Shown here in pieces: positions 48,105 through 57,890 of a DNA stretch of 64,000 nt (position 1 is its first letter; each line of letters opens with the position of its first letter). Position numbers and translations under genes: made by a program. The notes under the pieces are model-generated. The model did no database searches. It was not told the origin of the DNA and saw only the letters and a program-made list of their open reading frames with translations. The stretch is taken from the NCBI GenBank assembly GCA_029204225.1, contig CM055112.1, positions 1,559,314 to 1,623,313 of the forward strand. The letters are read 5' to 3'. Source of the stretch: Diphasiastrum complanatum (taxonomy: Eukaryota; Streptophyta; Lycopodiopsida; Lycopodiales; Lycopodiaceae).

Positions 48105-49728
48105 TCGGTTGATGTCCTTGGAACTTTTTTGAGACCACTCGTGGATGAATTGGAGTATCTTTTTGTAAGTGGAATTGAGCTATATTACGACTATCCTCCC
48201 GACAACAAGCATTGTCATCTTTGTGCCATGTTGATAATGGTAATAGGAGATCCTCCTGCCCAGCGTAATTGGTCTCCTCAAAGATAGTGGCAAGGCTCTT
48301 TGTTGTCGAGATAAAGCTCAAGCTACCTTTGAAAATAGTCATGAAAAATGTATTATATGGTGGAAACAGATATCAAACCAGATATCCTCCAACCAAGCAG
48401 CTAATTTCTGAAATGGTAGAGGTCTTATCTAGATCAAAGAGGCCATGTCGCCAAATTGAAAAAGAAGAAATACTAAGAGGTGCTACACTATCAGGAGAGT
48501 CAACTCTTCAGAGGTTGTATGAACCGTATGGCTTCAATCTATCAATAGATTTTGTTTATGATGTTATGCACATCTTTTTCTTGAAGTTGTTTTGCAGATT
48601 TATATCATCTTTCTTCAAGGAATCAACAAATGATATGAAAAAAATCATCAATGTAGCAGTTTCAGAGGTGTTCAAGTCTACCCCCACCTCACTCCGCTAT
48701 GGACGTTGGCCACATGCGCCAAGGAAGTATCATGGAAACTTCAAAGCATAGGAGAATCAAAAGTTTATACAATGGTGCTTGCCTCACGTCCTGGGTGTTG
48801 TGACTAGTGTTCCCAGATCTTTCTATGACCTAGGTCTTCTATTAATTGATATTGCACAATTTTTCTACAACTACAGTCATGACATAGGATGGTCAAACAA
48901 GGATATAGAAATAGCCAAACGTTTGTTGCTTTCTTGGACGTTCCACAATGAGGAATCCTAAGGAAAATATTCATCTCTGTTGGAGCATATAGCAGGTTTG
49001 AGTTTCATTTTGATTTTCATATAAACGATGTGCATTTTTTGGTCTACACCTCTTATCTCCTTGTTAACAATGCAGGCAGCGGAGAAATTTTTTACGACAT
49101 TTATCGACCTGACATGCATGATGTTTTTTGGTGCATGCTTTTGAGCGAGAGTTATCTAGTTATGTGAATATTTCTACCAATAACCTAAGTATTGAATTAT
49201 CATTTTCTCAATATTATAGAAGGCAACTTTTCACTCTAGTTCTTGAGATGATCGAAAATGACAAAGATGGTCTAATCTCCTTTGAAATAATGCTCTTGGA
49301 ATTCCATACTTGTTTGATTCTCCCATAAGGATACGCAAATGAAAGTGTCCAATCCTCCATATATATGACATGGCATGAGCATGGAATTCTACAAGTTTCA
49401 TCTATTGCGAAGGCCAAAGAAGTCTGAAAATCACGTATTGCCTATAGTCAAAATTATACATGTAAGAGTCTTTTGGAAGACAAAGGGATTTCGATTACAA
49501 AGAGAAAAGAACAATATCGAGCTCCAAAGAAGGAGGAAGTCCAATACGTAGAGCATTTTTGGTGTATTGAAAGGAATCAAGGGCAATTTAGACGAGTTAC
49601 AATTTATAGGAAAGTATTTTTGCGAGGAGTTTTTGCATTGCAACACAAGGGAGAGTGCATGCTTTTCTTTGGTGCTAAGTACTACAAGCAACAAATTGTA
49701 GTTCAAGATAGTGAAAAAAGTCGCTGAG
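48105..49728 (+). pseudogene. CACTA TNP2-type transposase remnant
   Basis: Begins LGTFLRPLVDELEYLF, then IVIGDPPAQ-like GDPPAQRNW, the TNP2/transposase_21 pattern. A frameshift near 48280 leads to YGGNRYQTRYPPTKQLISEM, LRGATLSGESTLQRLYEPYG and VYDVMHIFFLKLF (DxMH motif of the transposase domain), then RYGRWPHAPRKYHGNFKA with TAG at 48749, WCLPHVLGVV, LLLIDIAQFFYNYS, TAA at 48959. An 80-bp GT-AG intron (48996-49075) interrupts SLLEHIAG|SGEIFYDIY. After another frameshift FERELSSYVNIST, LSFSQYYRRQLF, and later VEHFWCIERNQGQF, the C-terminal region. The enzyme cuts and joins CACTA ends. Frameshifts and two stops make it non-functional. It converges on the histone-like gene, whose end lies about 95 bp away. 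Confidence 0.75.
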
Positions 49729-49821
49729 CTAACTTCAATCAGAAAACGTATAATAAATTAGTTGTGCACTTTAAAAAAACAAATCATATTACCTATCAGA
49801 TACTAGATGAAAAATACTTAC

Positions 49822-51135
49822 TTCTACATCAACAATCTCCATGTGGCTATTTACAGTGGCCCCATCTGGCCTTGGCAAAAATGGCAACATTCTGCTGTAC
49901 ATCATGTCCATTTCGGCATGGGTAGACTTCAAGGAATTCATATTTAAACAGATGGGATTAATGATCCTATCTGAATCTTCCCTAAGGGATAATTAGTTAA
50001 ATTGAAAGAATTACAAAACTTATTAAAAATATGTGACTTGAATATATTCTATGTAATCACTTACTTTTGGCAGTATGGAATAATAAAGACTTTGGTCTCC
50101 GAGGTTGTATGGAGAAGATACTTTGCCGCCTTAGTTGGACTATGAAGGTTGTGTGCAAAAAAGGACATCACAACTCCAATATCCTTAGTATCATCGCATT
50201 TACATCTATTTACAAAATACATCAAACCAGCCTCCACAACTGGATTAGATATATCTGATGTCTTCTCCTTCAAGGCATTTCAAAAGTCTTTATTGTGTGA
50301 TTTACATAATCAATTGAACTTAGACAAAAAGAAAATTGACCTCCTAACTTATCAATCTCTTTGGCAACATACTCATCAAAAACTATATACCTCTCAGAAT
50401 CCAAAAATGAATCTTTCGGATCAACAAGAATCTTACACAAAGATCCTTATAAAAATCACCTATTAAAGTTATATCTAGATCCGATATTATTTGATCTACA
50501 GTAGAGGTCATATCCTCATTATTGTGGGATGGAATGGAGGGAATGGAAGAGGAACTACTTGAATAGTTAGGGGTGGTGGGAGGAGAAGAATGCATTGCAG
50601 ACTGGTGTGATGGTCCAACCAAAGGACGAGAGATATGAGGGGGGGATGGTGATTCGCTAGATACGACCCTTTGCCTGGCAGGCCTAGTGGGCTTGGTCTG
50701 TTTTCTCTTTCTTCGTTGAGGAACACGCCCTCTCTCTATAGGTGGTGGCCTAGAGGTGAAGCCACTCTTAAGACCTGATCGTATGTACTCCTTAGCCTCA
50801 TGACAAGATGCATGTCATGAGGCATGAGGGTAACTCTCTTGGCGTGCACTGTGCAAAGCTTAGAGTCCTCAAAAAATTCAACTTGAAAGTCCCCATAGGC
50901 AGTATGGAGGGCTTCCATCATCATGTGAGAGTGACTTTGTCACTAATCTCACAGGCCTATAGAATGGAGCATGGGGAATCAGAAGATTCGTTGTCCTCTG
51001 TAGTCTTATGATATCCCTTAACCATGATCTGCTAGGCCGACCTACTCTTCTACTAGTGCCCACTGCCCTTTGTACATGAGGACGAGGAGGCGGGGCAAAT
51101 GTGGTAAGATGTGTTGTCTGCTTGGTATGGGCCAT
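49822..51135 (-). pseudogene. Histone H3/CENH3-like fold fused to Ulp1-like region
   Basis: ATG at 51135 opens MAHTKQTT, like histone H3 MARTKQTA. The H3 core follows: alphaN/alpha1 as RPSRSWLRDIIRLQ, TTNLLIPHAPFYRPVR; after a frameshift near 50948, alpha2-alpha3 as MEALHTAYGDFQVEFFEDSK, LCTVHAKRVTLMPHDMHL. TTNLLIP and VTLM are CENH3-like; canonical H3 has STELLIR and VTIM. A frameshift near 50795 leads, with no stop, into a linker (RPPPIERGRVPQRRKRKQ, then Ser/Pro-rich) open to about 50440. Two more frameshifts lead to VFDEYVAKEIDKLGG, VVEAGLMYFVN, TKVFIIPYCQ, an 83-bp intron (49982-50064) and NMNSLKSTHAEMDMMYSRML, ending at a donor by 49822. The last part resembles Ulp1/C48 proteases but lacks the catalytic His-Trp. 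Histone fold is secure; CENH3 origin, fusion and protease are inference. The whole H3 core is intronless. Confidence 0.75.
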
Positions 51136-51399
51136 TTCAACCTAAGATATCGTTATAGCATGCCAATCAGAGAGAACAGAGCATATCAGACAGGGGAGAC
51201 GCATGATGACGATATGCGAGATGGCATATCACTATGACGCGCGGAGGGGGAAGCTTTACTAGTATCAAACTCTCTGGGCACGTGGTGGCAGTATGCGGAT
51301 AGCGAGGTTGGCAAGTGAACGTAGAATCCTGAGGAGCTCTAGAGAACCAAGAAATCCGAAATGGAAATATGAGCTCAAAACATCCTTTTATACCTGTAG

Positions 51400-51690
51400 A
51401 ACGTCCCATCATTCTCACACGTGTGATCTGACACCTGCACCCCCGCACGTGTGGCCACACGCATCATCACACAGACCTGCCACGTGTAAGGATATCAATG
51501 GTCTCATCAATCATACGGCTGGCATGCACGTGCGAGGACACGTGTCTTGATCTGGGCCACACACATGTAATGGGACGACTAGCTTGTACAATCATACAGT
51601 TGGCATGCACGTGCGAGAACACGTGTCAAGATTCGATTTGTACATGTGTCATGCTAATGATTTGGCCATTGTTTCCACACATGTGACAAT
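51400..51690. promoter_or_regulatory. Array of CACGTG-type motifs in a divergent intergenic region
   Basis: Between the histone-like gene and the gene starting at 51982. Motifs include CACACGTGTG (51416-51425), GCACGTGTGG, CCACGTGTAA, two copies of GCATGCACGTGCGAG followed by ACACGTGTC, and CACATGTG variants. The two long copies form an 81-bp tandem repeat (51509-51670). A TATA-like CTATATATATGAG at about 51743 points to the downstream gene. CACGTG is the G-box bound by bHLH and bZIP factors. In a CACTA context the array could instead be subterminal binding sites. Confidence 0.6.
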
Positions 51691-51981
51691 TTTTACCGCA
51701 CGTTACCGAAACATGTCTACGGTTCAGATGCTCTGTATTACACTATATATATGAGTGTCGTTTTTCGAGATCAGTTTTGCATATTGAGTCTAGGAGACCA
51801 ACCTGCTCTAAAATCAGTACATACAATATTGCTACCACGTGCCCAAAACTGACACTTCCATAGTCGCACTGCTCCCCTGGTGCATACTTCTGATATCCAA
51901 AATTGTGTGTAGTGCATATCGCCATCACACGCCCAAGTTTACACTGTTTATGTCCCATCCTAACCGGCACCTCATATCGAT

Positions 51982-53520
51982 ATGGCCTCCTCTTCTGCTA
52001 GTTAGATCTATGATATAGCTCTTAGTTCTTTCCTTGTTGATGTTGAAGTTAGCGACAGACAGGCCCTTTTTTTGTCCTATTTCGATTTTTAGTTTGACAT
52101 AGAGAGATTTGTTATTGAGCATAGGGAAGCTTTTCCCAAACTGTACAAGGATTTTTATGAGTGATTGCAACAGGGTACCCTTCTGATGGATGGCCTGAGA
52201 TTTGTGCATTTCACATATTTGGCTCATGCTCAGCCTAGTGCCAAGCAAAGGTATGATCGTAAGTTTACCAAACTTATCGATCTGTTTAAATGTGTCATAC
52301 CCTATGAGGAACACAATCGAGTATGTCGCTTCATTCAGGAGGGCATGGCCTTCATGTTTTTCTTATCTGCTCTTATCCCTGACGAGGCAGAATCTTCTGG
52401 GTCATCTATGATTGGTTTGCCTGCCCCCACTACTCGTGTGGCTTCAAAGGTTTCCATTATTGATGAGGTTTTAGGATATGCAAAGGAGGCCAGGCAAGCA
52501 CAACAATATGATCCTGCCAAGGCTCGTTCTTTATCTATCTCTCCCTTATCTACCGTGAGCCAGATGGACCAGAGCAGAACCCTGATGGACCTCCCTTTGT
52601 ACCATATGGATGATATGGCATTCTTGTCCATTAGCGACATCAGAGACGTAATGGATCTCAGAGAGGATGAGATATTATCTCTTTTGTCAAGGATGATTTC
52701 TGAATTTAGTGATTTTATTGACTTTGATGATAATGACCTCATAGATGGCATCGACTATGAGGACCAAGAAGAATGGGCAAGTGGCACAGATGCCCTTCAA
52801 AGGATGTTATCTGAGAGCAGGGCATATGAGGCTAATATGCCGAGTGAGGAGGAGTTTTTGGCATTTCAGAAAAGGTATCTGCCACCTCCCATATATACTA
52901 TTCCAGCTGACCAGCAATCGACCATTATTGCTGGTCACAATTTAGAAGTTGCTGGTGTGATCCAAGCTGATGAGGAGGATCTGGTAAGTACACCTTCTCA
53001 CAAAAATCATTTACCATTTAACGTGTAACTGATGATTGATCTGCTAGTTTGACTAACACTTGATTATGTGTTGTAGGAAATCGTTGAAATTGATGCCTTT
53101 GCTAGCAGGCATGGAGGATTGAGAGAAAGACAAGGCGGGAGACCAAAGGATGCCTTATTGGCTCATTATTTGAAACATTTTGTAAATAACAAAATTTGTA
53201 TTCTTAACGAAAGGTTTTTTGTTAATGCAGGAACCTTGATCATGGCCATCAAGGCCCTATCTTATTTTGCCCAAGGGCATAAATATCCAAAAAATACATA
53301 TAAAATCATTTTTGTCAAAAGAGATGTTGCTCTTAAAATGTTCAATAAAGTGCCAGAAAATGTTCCTATGAGATCATCTGCTCTGGCAATTCTACCAGGA
53401 TATATAGATTTGAGCAAAAGGCGATCCACTCGATTTTTGGATCCGTATGATGGGAAAAAGTTCTTTCATGACCACACAGCAAAAATTGTCCTTAGAGACA
53501 ATGAGAAAAGAATGATTTAT
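51982..53520 (+). pseudogene. Unrecognised two-exon gene, divergent from histone-like gene
   Basis: ATG 51982 opens MASSSAS, then TAG (52003), TAG (52090) and TGA (52162), each in frame. From 52165 the frame stays open to 52983 (FVHFTYLAHAQPSAKQRYDR; NRVCRFIQEGMAFMFF; a very acidic region EFSDFIDFDDNDLID; QKRYLPPPIYTIPADQQ). A GT-AG intron of 93 bp (52984-53076) keeps the frame into exon two: EIVEIDAFASRHGGLRERQG, GRPKDALLAHYLKHF, AIKALSYFAQGHKYPKNTYK, FLDPYDGKKFFHDHTAK. It is cut at about 53520 by a copia fragment. I recognise no family. Two of the stops (TAG at 52090, TGA at 52162) fit C-to-T decay of CAG and CGA codons. Its head-to-head position suggests it belongs to the same element as the transposase and histone-like gene. 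Confidence 0.6.
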
Positions 53521-53521
53521 G

Positions 53522-54655
53522 CAAATTGCACAAGGCACTATACGGTCTGAAGCAAGCTTCAAGGGCCTGGTATGATAGAATAAATCATTTCTTGTTGCAG
53601 TACGACTTTACCTCCTGCACCGCAGATTCAAATGTGTATCTAAAATCGAAGGGGCCAAGCTATCTATAATAGCATTATATGTTGATGATTCCCTAATCAT
53701 CAGCAATTCAAATCAGTTGCTACAAGAAACTAAGTCCTTACTCTCATTAGAGTTTGAGATGATTGATTTAGGCCCAATCCATTACCTAATTGGAATGGAG
53801 ATTCATAGAGATCACGCGAGCAGAAGGGTCACCATAAGCCAACAATCCTACTTAATTAATGTACTTCAAAGATATGGCATGGAGGATTGCAAGCCCATAG
53901 ACACTCCTATGGATCCAAGATACAAACTATCCAAAGACATGTGCCCCAGAACAAATGCAGATCAGCAAAAAATGCGTAATTAGCTTTATCAATCTATCAT
54001 AGGTTCTCTCATGTATTCTATGATTTGCACACAACCTGATCTAGCATATGCTGTAAGCACGCTATCACAATTCATGTCCAATCCAAGCCTGCAACACTGG
54101 AAAGCTCTACAAAGAGTTTTGAAATACATTCAATCCTCAAAGGACTATGTCTTGAGTTACAACGGGAATACAGAAGCCGCACTCTCTTTGATTACCTACT
54201 AATTCAGATTGGGCAAGAGACATAGATACCAGAAAATCCACCTTTTGTTACATTTGCTTTCTTGAAGGAGGACCCATTTCATGGAATAGCAGAGATACAT
54301 TTCATTATCCTCTATGCAATCAGAATATGTCGCAGCTACGTCAACAATGAAGGAGATTTTATGGCTTAGAAAACTACTACAGGATCTGAGATTCACAAAT
54401 TGGTCCAACTAAACTCCAGTGTGACAATCAGAGTTGTATAGCTCTGTCATTGAACTGACGAACTCACACAAGGACCAAACATGTAGAAGTTCAACTTCAT
54501 TTTCTCAAAGAGAAGGTTCAGAATGAAGATGTTGCACTAAGTTACTATCACACCGATAGTATGCTGGCTGGCATTATGACAAAATCATTGCCAAGGGACA
54601 AACATTCTACTTTAGTAGAATTGTTAAATCTCAATTTGAGTCCAAATTCATAGCA
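53522..54655 (+). pseudogene. Copia E reverse transcriptase-RNase H remnant
   Basis: Starts KLHKALYGLKQASRAWYD, then ALYVDDSLIIS, FEMIDLGPIHYLIGMEIHRD, YGMEDCKPIDTPMD, GSLMYSMICTQPDLAYAVST in two frames, and RNase H pieces (SMQSEYVAATSTMKEILW) in shifted frames up to 54650. Several stops and frameshifts. It is followed directly by a purine tract (AAGGGGGAG) and LTR E. The upstream half is replaced by the unrelated gene ending at 53520. Confidence 0.88.
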
Positions 54656-54672
54656 GCAAGCTTAAGGGGGAG

Positions 54673-55540
54673 TGTTGGAATTCTAATCTTCTCCTACTCA
54701 TCCCTTCGCCCTCCTTCTACTCTCAAGAATTCTATCTCTCCAAATTCGTCTGCAGAATTACATGCAAAGTTGAATAAGGTAGAACCGCAAAGTCATCACC
54801 AGATTACGGTCTGACAGAAGGGAACCGTTAAAACAACGTTTATAGAGAAGCACGACAAACCACAAACTGCAAAACCACAGGGAGTCGTTAAAAATTGTAG
54901 ATTTCTATCTACGAGCACTTGCGAAATCATCAATGGCAACGAAAGTAAAATCTTGTTGACCACCACAAGTGACCTTCTTACGACCTCCTACGAATGACCA
55001 GAGTCAACTCTCCTCAACTATTTAAATGTAAGCAACCTACTTATGATTATCAACGAAGTCGACCAGCAACAACAATTTGCGAGTTCCTATGAAGTTAATT
55101 GACAACGGTTGACCCATCTCATTGTTTAGCTCCGTAAGTTATCACTTACGGTCATCAACGAAGGAAGCAAACGATCACCTACAAAGCAAAACGATCAACA
55201 ACTGATGGAACAACCAGCGGATGTTCAAACGATTATGGATAGACTACGGCCATCACGGCCTACATCTTTGCAATATGACGCATACGGCGGATACGTTACT
55301 CTGTACTTCTCCTCCTTCACGACGCTCTAATAACGGATCTATGGATCTTGTTTAAACGGTTGTTAATCATCTTGTAAACTATAATTACAGTAAATCAAAA
55401 GACTCTGACAACTATAAATATGTATTTAAGCGAAAAGAAGGGGTGATAGATATGCGTTGTTGAGTTGAACAACCTGTATGCATAGAGTAATCAAATGACC
55501 AAAAAGTCTTAAGTAACTAGCTCCTTAGACTTAGTGATTT

Positions 55541-55579
<39 letters not shown>

Positions 55580-55920
55580 GAACTGTAGCTATTGTTTTGA
55601 ATCTGTAAGTAGGAATACACGCTTATCAGCGTTTATTGTGTTCCGATTCTCTTTTCTATATATACGGATTCGCTACTGTTCAATCTTTATGTTCTTTATT
55701 GAATGTAATTGTCTCTCTCACTATCTTGCACACAAACATGCTTATCAGAGACAGAGGATTGCATGGCTATCCAAGATGCCTAATGCTTCGCAATCCTTTT
55801 GTTACGGTAGTCTCAGACTCCTACTTTGATAACCCAAAAGGGATAGCAAGGTTTTGATTCTGTTCCTAGTCAATCCACGTTCCTGAAATTGCAGTTACTA
55901 TTGTGTTTATTATTTTCTTA
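54673..55920 (+). repeat. Copia E LTR, about 1.25 kb
   Basis: Begins TGTTGGAATTCTAATC right after the polypurine tract 54664-54672. TATA-like CTATAAATATG near 55404, a GA run at 55545-55574, and a 3' part shared with 37980-38530. The 3' edge is set by a poor primer-site-like TGGTAGAGGCATC near 55925. Confidence 0.75.
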
Positions 55921-56059
55921 CTGTTGGTAGAGGCATCATTTTACATCATAATCGCCTCTCATGTTATGCTTCTGTCATGTTCGTTGCAATCGTAATCCAT
56001 CGTAGACCAAGCATTTCACATCATACACCAACACAGGTATCTTTTAGTCAGTGAACGTT

Positions 56060-56330
56060 TGACCATCACCTTCGGGTCTTCAGTCCTCGAATCTTTAATC
56101 TTTGTGTCCGGGCAGCTCCCTTGTATTTCTACAGACTTGAGCTCAAAAGCTACATACATGACCAGAATCAAGACAATGAGGGATGAACTGCAGTTTATTG
56201 GTGAGCACATACGTGATGTAGAGCTGGTGCACAATGCATTGTGTGGCATTGCATAATCTTATCAGATGTTGTAAGTGGAATAGCATCAAGAGAGAGATTG
56301 CCAACCTTTAACGATGTTAGAAATTTTTCC
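56060..56330 (+). pseudogene. Copia gag (UBN2) fragment
   Basis: TYMTRIKTMRDELQFIGEHI, RDVELVHNALCGIA, stop, then GIASRERLPTFNDV in a shifted frame: the central part of a copia gag. It lies downstream of LTR E in the same direction, so it may belong to a second element sharing that LTR. Confidence 0.7.
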
Positions 56331-57222
56331 GACAAGGGATTGGTCCCACCAGAAAGCCCCAGTGAGTGAAAGGGCCCACACTGCCCTTATGTGAGTGATA
56401 GGATCTATTACCACTTCCAACCCTGAGGGTTGTCCTAATCACCCCGTACTCCCAATCAATGAGACTTTTCCAGGCTCTCAGAAGTATGATTGCAAGGATA
56501 TCGACTATTGAGTCCTCAAAGTTCTTCTCAATGTGGTAGAAGTGAGAGAATGACTTCCCGTCATTCTATGAGGTCAGTAGAATATAAAACCATCCTTAGA
56601 ATCAAGTACTAGCTGAACCTTAGATATGGTAAGTAGCAATTCAAAAGAGCAATAAAATGGTTACATCTCTTTTTCGTTCATAGTCGAGGATAGGTAAAAT
56701 AAACGGTTCACGAGATCTAAGGATTTCCCCTAGACGTTCAGCACCAAAGATTGACACAATACGTTGAATGTAAGCAATTTTCTTCCCATTAAGTATTTTA
56801 ATACTCAAGTATGGTGATTGTACATAGGGAATATTTTGATCAACTGGTAAATTTGGTCTAAACATCTCATAGACAATCTCCTTTCAGAAATGATAATTAA
56901 CTAAAGTCTTTTTTAGAATCCACAAATAATCATAGATGCAAATGAGTAGCCGTAACAGGAAAACTAAAGTCACTATACACATTGATAGTCAGATTTCATT
57001 CATAGAATTCTAGGATGCATAGGAGTGAAATACGTACCATCAAAATGTTAAATCACCAAATGCTTAACCGGAGAAATCTCAGTCATGGGTGTAGTTGCAG
57101 AACTGCTATCACTCAGTAGTATGGATAATGGATCATAGGTACGTGGTCTCCAACTGTAAACACTTCAGTTCTACAGTCAGAAAGTATCGTATGACAGTCT
57201 CTTCTGGACTAGCTCTCAAAAC
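56331..57222. other. No gene recognised
   Basis: No coding signal. Probably decayed internal sequence of copia E, but not alignable by eye. Confidence 0.45.
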
Positions 57223-57885
57223 TGATGTGAACGTTGAACAATTCGGATGGATTTCAGATATGATTGCTGGTCACTGCCAACTGTATCATTCCTTCAATCC
57301 TCCAGAATGTAGACAGACATTGTTGATCTACGTTTTTTGATTAACACAACATTCAACAGAATTCAACCAGTGTGTGGAATTGATAAAATGAGTGAATGAG
57401 ATACACAAACGATGCAGACAACAATTCATTCAAGATTAGACAAGATACGAGTGATATGTGCATAATAGCTATAGTATCATCTATAGATCTTCTTGTTTTC
57501 TTGCGATGTATGACAGACCCACACAACATGTCGGCGTGACAGAAATGGCGCTCTCCCACGAGTAATGTCTCGCTTACTAGTTGACTTGTTGGATCTCTGT
57601 GGATCCTACTTACAAAACTTGTCTCGCTCACATGCGGACTTCAATTCTATGTTCTATTTGTGTGTCTTGCTTACTAGCATTAGACATCTTGTATTTTGCA
57701 TCAACTAGAAGGTATATAGTCACGTTGTGTAACTTCTAGATTAGAGTGATTAAACATCTACAACTACTCATGAATTACAAGAGTGGCGGATTAGCCATGA
57801 CTTAGAGTGCCTCACGTCTTTTCGTCAGAGTGAGGGCTGAAAGCTAGCAAAGCTTTGGTGATAGAAACGTTTTGTTTCTTCAGCT
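57223..57885 (-). repeat. Element F 3' LTR
   Basis: The outer edge is defined by the match to 62086-62165. The inner edge is approximate, next to the end of RNase H at 57891. A purine-rich GAGAGAGAGCTGAAG lies near 57890 on the minus strand. Confidence 0.7.
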
Positions 57886-57890
57886 CTCTC

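Noticed and set aside
50736..51135. Ordinary functional histone H3 gene
   Set aside because: It has frameshifts inside the core, Lys9 and Lys27 positions are lost, and the frame runs on into a long linker.
51509..51670. CRISPR-like repeat
   Set aside because: There are only two units of 81 bp and this is a plant nuclear context.
52165..52167. TTG as the start codon of the unknown gene
   Set aside because: The protein-like frame continues upstream to ATG 51982 through three stops, so it is a broken gene and not a TTG start.
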